24,167 bases of DNA from Priapulus caudatus. Its lineage: Eukaryota > Priapulida > Priapulimorpha > Priapulimorphida > Priapulidae. Below are positions 15,775-24,167 of this stretch, in pieces. Below the pieces are notes generated by a model that saw only the letters and a program-made list of their open reading frames with translations, made no database searches and was not told the origin of the DNA. The stretch is taken from the NCBI RefSeq assembly GCF_000485595.1, contig NW_014577956.1, forward strand, positions 93,030 through 117,196, given 5' to 3'. The first letter of the stretch is position 1. The number at the start of each line of letters is the position of its first letter. The position numbers were made by a program, and so were the translations under genes.

Positions 15775-16608
15775 ATGGAACAGCTCAAGCCTCCGGGACA
15801 ACTAACTTTGATGCGCTAGAAATTTGGTTCAAGCTTGGGAAGTGGTGGGAGGAGTTTGAACTGTACATGGAGCTGGCATTAGATGGGAAGGATGAAAAGG
15901 TAAAGAAAAAAATGTTCTTGTACCTAATTGGAGAGAGAGGAAGGGAGATATACCCGACTCTGCTCTCGCCAGTAGCAGAAGCAGTTCCGCACTGTACAGC
16001 ACATGCCCGACGCAGTTGCAAAGTACTGCATCCCCACGTCGAACGAGACGGTGGAGAGATACCGGTTCTTTACGAGGAATCAGGATCAAACAGAGAGCAT
16101 TGAGGAATATTCAACGGCTTTAAGAGTGCTGGTGAACACATGCAATTTCATAGTGTTGGAAGACTCACTCTTAAGAGATAGAATTGTGGGAGGAGTGAGG
16201 ATTCAAGGGACTCGTGAAAGCCTTCTGAAAGCTACGAATTTGACTCTCGACACGTGTCTAAAATTGTGTCGAGCGACTGAATTCTCGCAAGAGGCAATTA
16301 GAGAATTTGCACACACCTCCATTCAGTGTGTCCATGCAGTAAAGCACAAAGAGGTGCGGGACAGGAGTTTCGGCGAGAAGCAGAAGAAAAGATGCAAGTT
16401 CTGTGGGAAAAGCTACATATACAAGCGAGAGAAGTGTCCAGCATACGGCAAAAAGTGCAGAAAGTGTGATGGTGACAACCACTTTCAAAGCCAGTGTGAC
16501 GCTCTGCGAAAGTCGGCTAAACCGAAGGCTCAGTACAAGGGCAAGAAGAAGAACGTGTTAACTCACTTAACAGAGGCGACTCCGACAGTGATGACTACTG
16601 GACGGTAA
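15775..16608 (+). pseudogene. Gypsy gag (capsid/nucleocapsid)
   Basis: ATG 15775 (context AACATGG) opens MEQLKPPGQL; two compensating shifts (about 15830 and 15985) break the capsid part (WWEEFELYMEL, FLYLIGERGREIY). From 16003 the frame is open to TAA 16606-16608. Near the end are two zinc knuckles: CKFC…C without the usual His, and CRKCDGDNHFQSQC (C-x2-C-x4-H-x4-C), intact, followed by a basic Lys-rich stretch. Gag packages element RNA in the cytoplasm. The last 88 bases overlap the -1 frame of the protease. Confidence 0.75.
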
Positions 16609-16925
16609 GGACAGTCGACCGGAGAGGTGAGAGAAAAGTGTTTGCTCGCATGTTTGTCAATGGTGCAACTGTACGTTTTCAACTCGACAGCGGGGCAACC
16701 TGCAACATAGTTCCAGCTGACGTGCTCTCCCAACAACAACTCTTGAGCATTGACAGAACACAGCGGAGGGTGCTCACTACCTACGATGGGGGCACCATAC
16801 AACCACTGGGTGAGTGTTGGGTGAAAATGATCAACCCCAAAAATGATGCAAAGTATAAAGTTGCCTGTGTTGTGCTTCAAGAGAGCTGTGTCCCAATTCT
16901 TGGTGTCTCGGCAGCCCAGAATAAA
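16521..16925 (+). pseudogene. Gypsy aspartic protease
   Basis: This frame is -1 relative to gag and overlaps its end from 16521. FQLDSGATCNIVP (near 16680) carries the DSG active site of retropepsins, and PILGVSAAQ (near 16893) is the conserved C-terminal Gly block. The frame must shift again near 16925 to enter the RT. The -1 overlap could be a programmed frameshift, but no standard heptamer is evident. Confidence 0.75.
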
Positions 16926-18530
16926 ACAGGAGAACATTATGAAGGTGGAGACACGTGGGAGTTCGAAAGTTCCTCTCACGAAGGAGGTACTTATGGAGGA
17001 GTTCAAGGATGTGTTTGGGGGTACCGGAAGGTTGCCGGGGTCTTTGCACCTTGAAATAGACACGTCAGTACCACCTGTAGTGCATCTGCCAAGACGTGTC
17101 CCGATAGCACTGAAGGAAGCATTAAGAGTTGAGCTAGAAGACATGGTGAAGAAGATCATTATTGCCAAGGTTACCACTCCAACCGACTGGGTCTCCAGTC
17201 TTGTGGTAGTAAAGAAGTCTAATGGTAAACTGCGCATCTGTTTAGACCCTAAAGACTTGAACAAAGCGCTGAAGCGCAGCCACTATTTACTTCCCACCAT
17301 TGAGGATGTGCTCCCGAATATGAGTGGAGTGAAGGTCTTCAGTCTGTTCGATGCTAAGAATGGGTTTTGGCACGTTGCAATGGATGAGGACAGCTCATAT
17401 CTCACCACGTTCAATACGCCGTTTGGAAGATATCGGTGGGTCCGGATGCCGTTCGGAATAAAACCGGCACCTGAGGAATATCAACGACGGCAGGACGAGG
17501 CACTGGAAGGCTTGCCAGGCGTGAGAAGCATCGCCGATGATGTGCTAGTGCAAGGTGTAGGAGACACTATGGAAGAGGCTCTGAACAATCATGACTCCAA
17601 TGTCCGTGCGTTCTTACAGCGGTGCAGGCAGAAGAACCTGAAGTTAAACCTGGGAAAAATGAAGCTCAGGCAGACACAAGCAGCATATATTGGGCACCTA
17701 CTCACTAGTCGCGGCCTGATGGCAGACCCAGAAAAAGTGAGAGCAGTGGAACAGATGCCACCCCCTCGGGATGTACCAGCTGTCAGACGACTTCTTGGCC
17801 TAGCGAATTACCTTAGCAAGTTTGTACCTAAACTAAGTGCTTTGGTGAAGCCAATGAGGGTGCTGACACAAAAGGACATTGAATGGCATTGGGAGGAAAG
17901 GCAGGAACAAGCTTTTAGAGAGCTGAAAGTTGCCATTACGGAGCAGCCGGTGCTTCGGTACTTTGACCCAAGAGAAGAGGTGGTAGTGCAGTGTGATGTT
18001 TCAGAGAAAAGGTTAGGTGCAGCGCTTATGCAGAAGGGGCAGCCCATTGCTTTTGCAAGCAGAGCCCTTACAGACACGGAAACTCGATACGCACAGATCG
18101 AGAAAGAGCTCCTTGCCTGTGTCTTTGGTTACGCAAGCTTCCACCAGTACGTATATGGAAGGCCGTTTGTGGTACAGACCGACCATAAACCACTGGAAAA
18201 CATTATGCAAAAACCGCTTCATGCGGCACCGAAACGGCTGCAAACCATGTTGGTAAAGCTACAAGACTATGACGTAGAGTTGAAATACCAACCTGGCTCT
18301 ACCTTGTACCTGGCGGATACGTTGAGTAGAGCATACGTTCCAGGAGATCCTGAACTGGATAGCTTCGAGAAGTACCTGAGTAATGTCAATGTGCTGAGTT
18401 ACCTGCCAATTTCAGAAAGTAAACTCGAACAGATCCGTGCTGCTACTGAACGCGACTTGAGTGTGCTTAAGTCTACTGTGTTCGAGGGTTGGCCCGAGAA
18501 GAAAGATGCTGTGAAGATATCAAGCACTAT
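16926..18530 (+). pseudogene. Gypsy reverse transcriptase and RNase H
   Basis: Open for 500+ codons to TAA 18538-18540. RT blocks: WVSSLVVVKKSNGKLRICLD, FSLFDAKNGFWH (first catalytic Asp), RMPFGIKPAPEEYQRR, and IADDVLV (17529 on; the Ile-Ala-Asp-Asp form is normal in this group). RNase H: QCDVSEKRLGAAL, AQIEKELLA, TDHKPLE and YLADTLSRA give the Asp-Glu-Asp-Asp set. It copies element RNA into DNA. This stretch is the best preserved of the element; a one-base shift at ~18525 separates it from the integrase. Confidence 0.9.
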
Positions 18531-19166
18531 TTTAGTCTAAGAGACCAGTTGTCGGTGCACAACGGAATCATCTTGAAGGGTGACCGCGTAGTAATTCCCA
18601 ACTGAATGAGGAGGGAAATGATGGACCAGATACACAGCTCACATGTTGGCATTGAAGGCTGCCTGAGGCGGGCTAGAGAGTGCCTGTATTGGCCAGCAAT
18701 GAATTCGGAAATTCGCGATTTCACTTTGTTGCATGTGAAATCTGCAACTCGATGCCCAGGAGCGAAGCAAGCAGGAGACGTTAGTGCCACATGATGTGCC
18801 TGGTAGGCCATGGGCTACAGTGGGAACAGATCTGTGCTATATCGATGGGTTGAATTACCTCGTCACTGCGGATTACTACTCAAACTTTATTGAGGTAGAT
18901 TATCTGGAGGATACCAGAGCAGAAACGGTTGTCACGAAGCTAAAGGCACAGTTTTCACGACACGGGATACCGGATTCTGTCGTGAGTGACAACGGCCCAC
19001 AGTTTTCGTGTGATGTGTTCGCGAACTTTAGCAGGAAGTGGGGTTTTGAGCATAACACCTCATCTCCTCGATATCCGCAGAGTAACGGTAAAGTGGAAAA
19101 TGCGGTGAAGACGATCAAGAATCTAATTATGAAGTCGAAGATGGAAAAATCTGATCCTTACCTGGC
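18531..19166 (+). pseudogene. Gypsy integrase, truncated
   Basis: Zinc-binding HHCC part: QIHSSHVG then, after a frameshift near 18730, CEICNSMP. An in-frame TGA lies at 18603-18605. Core from 18784: TDLCYIDG (Asp 1), VVSDNGPQF (Asp 2), NGKVENAVK (Glu), with 35 residues between Asp 2 and Glu (DD35E). The C-terminal third is missing: homology ends at DPYLAV where the next LTR begins. It cannot integrate. Confidence 0.85.
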
Positions 19167-19188
19167 TGTTATTTCTTCTCATCATTTC

Positions 19189-19546
19189 TGTTAAGTGTGT
19201 CATATACTGTCGTATTTCTGGCACTGTTCAGTTCTTGTTTTGCGCGGTACGGGCGCGGTATTTAAGCAGTTCAGCTTGGCTGTGGTGGGCTCGTTTTACA
19301 TTATGTTTTAGTCATGTGACTCGCGGGTTTCCCTGTCGCGGTATAAAAGCGTCTGTTGTGCGTGGCGCGGGGCCTTTTGCTGCTTGAGCCGTATTTATAC
19401 GTTCGCGTGCGCTCGCGCATTTCTTCCACGATGCACCATACATTGTTTACCTGCACGTGCGCTCAACGCACGTGTTGAGTAATAAATTTGGAGATATCGG
19501 AAAAGATGCCGAGTTGGGTTTTGATTATCGCGCACGGAACGTAACA
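19189..19546 (+). repeat. BEL/Pao-like LTR
   Basis: TGTTA…TAACA termini; an alternative start is TGTTA at 19167. TATAAAA at 19342-19348 and AATAAA at 19481-19486 mark promoter and poly(A) signals. CACGTGCG-CTCAA-CGCACGTG, a perfect hairpin, sits just before AATAAA. It lies inside the Gypsy integrase and is followed by a leader and a gag start, so it is read as a 5' LTR. No TGG primer site is visible after it, which weakens the call. Confidence 0.6.
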
Positions 19547-19561
19547 GTAAAAAATGTATGA

Positions 19562-19735
19562 ATCAGGAGTACATGAGGTAAAAGTTACATGAAGCAAGAG
19601 GACATGAGTAAAAGTTACATGAAGCAAGAGGGCATGAGTAAAAGTACATGAAGCAAGAGTGCATGAGTAAAACTACATGAAGCAGGAGTGCACGAGTAAA
19701 ACTACATGAAGCAGGAGTGCATGAGTAATGGTATA
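19562..19735 (+). repeat. tandem ~30-bp repeats in retroelement leader
   Basis: Five to six units of the form AAAAgTTACATGAAGCAAGAG(g/t)(a/g)CATGAGT, slightly diverged, each containing ATG triplets. They lie between the LTR end and the gag start codon. They could be a packaging or translation-control leader, or slippage products. Confidence 0.8.
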
Positions 19736-19813
19736 CGTGCCTGGGGGACATGAGCAAGAAAAGTCTATGAGCTAAGACTGCATGAGGCGAGTCCACGTCA
19801 AGAATTTGACAAC

Positions 19814-20188
19814 ATGGCGGAGTGCAAGAAGTTACGAACGGCAAGGAAGAGGGAACTCACCAAGGAAGGTAACATCATTAAGCGCCTGGTAGCAGAGGAA
19901 GATTATGAAGAGACGGAAGCAAGACTTCGGAGATTAAAGGGAGTATTTTCCGAGTTTGCTAACGCACATGAGGGTTGTCATGTGCTTCTCACTGACGACG
20001 GAGATATCGACGATAGTGATGGGTATTTCTTTGAGGTTCAAGATGCCTATGTTAATGTGGTGAGAGAAGCGAAGGCATTCCTCAAGAGTCGGCAGTTACC
20101 CATCAAGCCGGAGCAAGAAGACGACGAGAGCATAGCTGGTAGTAAAGGGTCTGATATCAAGGACAGTCATATGTGTCGCAGTGATTTC
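19814..20188 (+). pseudogene. BEL/Pao-like gag, N-terminal part
   Basis: ATG 19814 (AACATGG context) opens MAECKKLRTARKRELTKEG, a basic helical start, then EARLRRLKGVFSEFANAHE and an acidic helical part (FFEVQDAYVNVVREAKAFL). This layout resembles the N-terminus of Pao/BEL gag proteins. The frame is cut after about 125 residues by a TTAA where a piggyBac begins; the rest of the element is not in the window. Family call is by pattern only. Confidence 0.55.
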
Positions 20189-20410
20189 TTAACCTCTTGA
20201 GCGCGATGAGCCACGATCGTGGCTTTCCCACTCAAGCGCGATGGGCCACGATCGTGGCCCTATTCAAATCGCCACGATTCGCCAGCCAAAACGATCGTCA
20301 GTGGTTTCTCAGCAACCATAACAGCCTCGTTTCCAATCGTAATGGCTGCGGGCATGTGTGGCGTGTTTTGATAAATTTTTTCCATAATTTTGGCCAAAAA
20401 TCACGAAGTT

Positions 20411-21089
20411 ATGAACGACCAAAGTGGGGATGACACAGACAATGATGGGAGTAACTTAGAAGGAGGTGACACCAGCGAAGAATCGGTGCATGCAAGCGAT
20501 AATGACGAAGATTCGGTGGTGTTTATTTTAGCGTGAATGTTTCGTCAGTGTATCTGGCGTGTGTATTGCGTGTGTTACTTGATATATATACATGATATAT
20601 TTATATATATATATATCAAGTATGAATTTAATCTAAAACATATGCACTGAGAATGACCCTCCATGTGTTTATTTTGCTTTTGATGCAGACATTATTGTTT
20701 GTTTTTCTTATTTATTTATTCTGGTTGAGAGTAGGCCTTCAGGCTTCAGGAATTTGAGTAAACTTGGGGAAATTTTGATTTTTTTTCTTTAATTTTCAGG
20801 TTCTGGGGGTGATGAAAGTGATGGTGGCGACAGTCAGTCTGACGACAGTGGTGACGATGGAGGTGTTCCTGTTATTCACGGTTTATGGCTTCCTGTGATT
20901 GGTGATGATCCTGGCACAGATCCAGTTGCATTTACAGCTAATCCAGGACCTAAGCACGCTCCAGCACGAGATTCAAAGCCTATTGACTATGTGAAATTAT
21001 TTTTTCCGGATCGTTTCGTAAACCACATGGTGAGAGAAACCAACCGTTATGCGGATCAATGGGTGGCCAATCACCAGCAGTACTTGAGA
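20411..21089 (+). pseudogene. piggyBac transposase, N-terminal part (two exons)
   Basis: Exon 1 from ATG 20411 is strongly acidic (MNDQSGDDTDNDGSNLEGGD) and meets TGA at 20533-20535 unless spliced. A good acceptor (TTTTAATTTTCAG) ends at 20799; the best phase-matched donor is at 20466. Exon 2 continues acidic, then DSKPIDYVKLFFPDRFVNHM and ETNRYADQW, the start of the DDE_Tnp_1_7 piggyBac domain. The catalytic Asp residues lie downstream and are lost at the 21089/21090 break. Confidence 0.8.
20578..20620. repeat. AT palindrome in the piggyBac intron
   Basis: CTTGATATATATA and TATATATATATCAAG are inverted around a 15-base AT-rich loop, within the putative intron. Probably a simple-sequence palindrome. 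Confidence 0.6.
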
Positions 21090-22702
21090 GTTTTACTTTC
21101 GTTTTTCTCCTCCCCAGTCCAGGGTACCCCCATGCATAGATCAATGCTGCCGCACATCCGCAAAGTTACAAGTGCCTAGAATCTAGAATATACTTCTAGA
21201 ATATTGCTTCTAGATATCTAACTGAATAAAAATAGTCCACAATAGTCCAAATGAGTCTGCATTAAGAAAAGTGACGAATTCAGTTAACAGCGTGCGTGTC
21301 AGGTGTCACTGGTCGTGCCCTCACTCCCCACGATAACCCCTGCGATATAAAAACTTATTGTTATGTGGGCATAAAAACTCTGGGCTGCCGGCGATGTAGC
21401 AATCGATTTCTTAGACTGTCGCGAGTTTTTATACGTGTGGCGAATCATGTGTTGATGCCTTGAGTGTGCGGCGATTATCTAGTCGCCCCGCCGGACCAGC
21501 TGACACGAGCAAGCAGTCGCCCAGTCAATTCTCTAATCGCCACTGGCGACTGGGCGACCGCTAGTTTCTCACGCTGAAATAATCGCCGGCGCAAATAATC
21601 GGTCAAAAATATCTAACATTTTTGATACGGGCAATTCGTACGGGCGATTAAAATCGGCGTCGACGTGAACGGGCACATGGGCAAATTTTTCGAGCGATTT
21701 TAAAATTCTACAACATACCTTGATTTACTGACTGATTTCAGTGACTTATTGTAATTTGTGATCATCATTTAACTGTCTATCGTGTCTATAGCTTTTTAAG
21801 CTCATTTAACGCAATTTTTATTGAGGTTTACACATTAATTATTGATGGTACAAAATTTCTTTTTATTACAGGCAATGATTCTTTCTAAAAATTCAAGGAC
21901 ATTTTCATGAAATTCAAGGACATTTTCATGAAATTCAAGGACTTTTCAAGCACAAAATCAAGGACTTTTCAAGCACAAAATCAACATTTACTAAATTCAA
22001 GGACATTTTCATGAAATTCAAGGACTTTTCAAGCACAAAATCAAGGACTTTTCAAGCACAAAATCAACATTTACTAAATTCAAGTACTTTTCAAGGACTC
22101 CCCTCAAATTCAAGGACTGTACGAACCATGTTCTCCCACTCCCCACGGTCTCTCTCTCTCTTTCTCCCACTCCCCACGGTCTCTCTCTCTATCTCTCTCT
22201 CTCGCTCGCTCTCGCGCTGCATGTCAAAAATGCGACCGCGTGGTATGCCGCGCGCTGCGCAAAAACTCCTATCTCTCGCTCGCTCTCTCTCCCACTCCCA
22301 CGGCCGCTAAGTGTAAAAACTCCTATCTCTCGCTCGCTCTCTCTCCCACTCCCACGGCCGCTAAGTGTAAAAACTCGCACCGAGCTGCGAGTCAGGTCGT
22401 CAGCCAGGCGCGCGCGCGTGCGGTGTTCGTAAAAACATATGTGATTGACATCACGCTTTGCTCGGCAACGGACGACGTGATCGCCTAGCGGATAATGAGC
22501 GAGCGCGTGGTCGCTGATTGACAGCATTTCTTGGGGTTTCTTGTAGGAGCCACTACGCGTTACCTGTGAGGCGCGCCACCCCCAAAAATTATTAGGGGCC
22601 GTTTGGAGATGGCCTCTAGCCGTCGATCGCGAAATTTCGGTTGGATTGTGCCCCGTTTTCGCAGAGTTCGTTTTCAGACCCCTGTCTAACATATCTGTCT
22701 AA

Positions 22703-23323
22703 TAGCGCGTTCACACGTAGCAAAATCCACGGTTCGTACACGTATGAAACACATTTCGTACGTACTCGCGATAATTTCCTCGTCTGAACGACCACGTATA
22801 GCTATACTCAGTTCGAAACGCGTATCACTATCCTGACAAAATGAGTGCGTTCCTATATACGTACTTCGTAAGCTTGTACGCTATAGCGGACGTGTGAACG
22901 ACCGGCTATAGCTATACGCGTATTACGCGTCACGCTTGTGGGCGGGCAACGTACATGACCTGACTTCATCTGCTTCCGGTACCCATGTCCACGTGTTCGC
23001 TTCGAAGTGTTGTCGTGATTTGATATTTTGCTTACTTCGTAATATTCTCGAAAATGCCTGACCGAGGAGCTACTTGGAGTGATGTAAGGTTAAGTGCGCT
23101 ATGAGATTTGGGGAAGTGAGGAAATACGCGACAACTGCATGTATGATACGCAATAAAGTTGTCTTCGAGTTATTGCAAGAAAGCTACAAGATTGGCTTGA
23201 GGTCAGGTCAGGAGATGGGTCAACAAAACAGTATGCGCAGATTACAAATATGAGCTCATGCGCTTACTACTGCGCCAGCTATAACGCGACGTACGTACAT
23301 TCCAAAACAGTGTGAACGCTGTT
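22703..23323. mobile_element. Harbinger-like element, copy 2
   Basis: Same ends and TAA flanks (22700-22702, 23324-23326) as the element at 14182-14822 but 20 bases shorter through scattered one-base deletions. The Myb/SANT start (ATG at about 23054) is frameshifted within the first 20 codons. Confidence 0.7.
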
Positions 23324-23605
23324 TAACTCAAGGTCACGCTATAACGCGTATCGTACGGAGTCCGTAAGAACGCGTTCGAACTAGGTTTTACGTACGTCAG
23401 GGTTAGACACTAACCCACGTCCGACCGACCTAGTCGGAATAATGCTTGGTCCGGTCGCATACAACCAGTAGTGCTAGTATACCCGACTGTCGTGTAAGAA
23501 TTAGAATCGCGAGCCGGATACAGTCTAACCTTCGGAAAAACAATAACGATTATAAACGTGCTTGTGTCACAAACACATTGTTTGTAAACAAACACTCTGA
23601 GCGTT

Positions 23606-24161
23606 TGTTACTTCGACGCCACCTGGTGTGAACTATAGGTTTGGCGTATATAAGGCACTGCCATGTGGCAGGTTTAGCACTCGTTCACATGTCTCAAAAG
23701 GACGACCGCTAGCGTGGCAGCACTAGTCTTAGCATAGCGTTTCGTTCTGGCGTAGCATCACTTCCTGAGTCGCGAGTAACCAATGTGCTACCCTAACCCT
23801 AACCCTAACGCCTAACCATACCCTAACCTATTATATTGATATAAATATATGATTTATATTGATGTAAATGACATGGTTTTATTGGATACATGTTCTCTAT
23901 CCTTGAACCGAAACGCCTATGAACTGAACTATGGCGAAGGAACTGGTGCAACGCTGGAGCGAGCGCGTGACTATGGCGAAGTGACTAGTGCTGCCACGTA
24001 GCGGTCGTCCTTTTGAGACATGTGAAACGAGTGTAACCATGTGGCAAGTAGGCCTCTTCTTATTCGTGCGTGCTAGACCTGTATCCCACCAGGTGCTCGA
24101 TATTAAAGCATGGTGTTCTAAAACATAACTCTAATACAGTACGTGTATCAGTATTGTAACA
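23606..24161 (+). repeat. Gypsy LTR, copy 2
   Basis: TGTTAC to GTAACA as in copy 1, with TATA, AATTAAA-like (ATTAAA) signal near 24102 and the inverted arms kept. The CCCTAA tract (23791-23830) has fewer and less regular units. The last six bases of the window, TGGGTG, differ by one base from TTGGTG, which starts the primer site after copy 1. Confidence 0.75.
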
Positions 24162-24167
24162 TGGGTG

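Larger units (their letters stand above)
15119..19188 (+). mobile_element. Ty3/Gypsy retrotransposon, decayed, 3' end cut by BEL/Pao insertion
   Basis: Order LTR, PBS, gag, protease, RT, RNase H, integrase is the Ty3/Gypsy (Metaviridae-type) order. Frames change near 15830, 15985, 16570, 16925, 18525, 18730 and 18775, and there is an in-frame TGA at 18603. The integrase breaks off at about 19166-19188 where another LTR starts; no polypurine tract or 3' LTR follows in place. Confidence 0.85.
20189..21089 (+). mobile_element. piggyBac transposon, 5' part
   Basis: Starts at TTAA (20189-20192) with CCTCTTGAGCGCGATGAGCC. The block TTGAGCGCGATG(A/G)GCC plus the palindrome GCCACGATCGTGGC occurs twice (about 20196-20226 and 20235-20261), the typical end structure of this group. 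A transposase start lies inside. It was inserted in the BEL/Pao-like gag and breaks off at 21089 where the duplicated block begins. Confidence 0.8.
21090..24161. repeat. duplicated ~3-kb block, copy 2
   Basis: Direct repeat of 12697-15678. Single-base losses are frequent (about 16 in 350 bases over the Myb/SANT part) with almost no substitutions; these destroy the Myb frame. The hAT-type array (21887-22126) and a ~55-base CT unit (22261-22372) have extra units. The block starts in mid piggyBac gene. Confidence 0.9.

Noticed and set aside
19563-19844. 93-codon - strand frame with repeated Cys/Ser blocks
   Set aside because: It is the reverse reading of the ~30-bp tandem repeats in the retroelement leader.
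22189-22692. 167-codon frame on the - strand in copy 2
   Set aside because: It is made of the doubled CT-rich unit (repeated GVFTLSGRGSGRESEREI-type blocks) and low-complexity sequence, and is not open in copy 1.

Overview
This is a metazoan genomic window, very rich in transposable elements. Evidence for an animal genome is GT-AG introns, DUF6589/PHD and RecQ-type genes of invertebrate style, a Ty3/Gypsy element with a tRNA-Leu primer site, and BEL/Pao, piggyBac, Harbinger and hAT pieces. An internal CCCTAA tract (the vertebrate/cnidarian/sponge/lophotrochozoan telomere motif, not the arthropod TTAGG) argues mildly for a non-arthropod invertebrate. I cannot name the species.

Layout. 1-250: the 3' end of an unrecognised + strand gene. 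560-1460: a LINE reverse-transcriptase scrap and a palindromic MITE. 1464-1907: the C-terminal piece of a RecQ-family helicase on the + strand. 1948-11011: the main result, a gene on the - strand that I assembled by eye from 16 exons. All introns are GT-AG, all phases agree, and the CDS is 3135 nt, giving 1044 aa. It encodes an N-terminal CxxC zinc motif, a DUF6589-like transposase-type core and a C4HC3 PHD finger. It converges tail to tail with the RecQ piece, 40 bp apart; the pair resembles the helicase-bearing Academ (AcademH) DNA transposons. Its introns hold a LINE remnant split by a 943-bp TTAA-flanked element, perfect hairpins and a 312-bp MITE.

11012-12696 has no gene, only MITE scraps and short palindromes. 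12697-15678 is a composite: hAT-like arrays, a CT-rich stretch, a 641-bp Harbinger-like element carrying a Myb/SANT start, and a 560-bp Gypsy LTR containing telomere-like repeats between ~55-bp inverted arms. 15679-19188 is a Gypsy internal region (gag, protease, RT, RNase H, integrase) with several frameshifts and stops, cut in the integrase by a BEL/Pao-like LTR, leader and gag start (19189-20188). That gag is in turn cut at a TTAA by a piggyBac 5' end (20189-21089). From 21090 to the end, the 12697-15678 block is repeated in direct orientation, about 8.39 kb downstream.

The two copies differ almost only by single-base gains and losses, which looks like unpolished long-read sequence, a very young duplication, or a false assembly duplication. 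Against a background of broken elements, the intact 1044-codon gene is the most likely functional unit.
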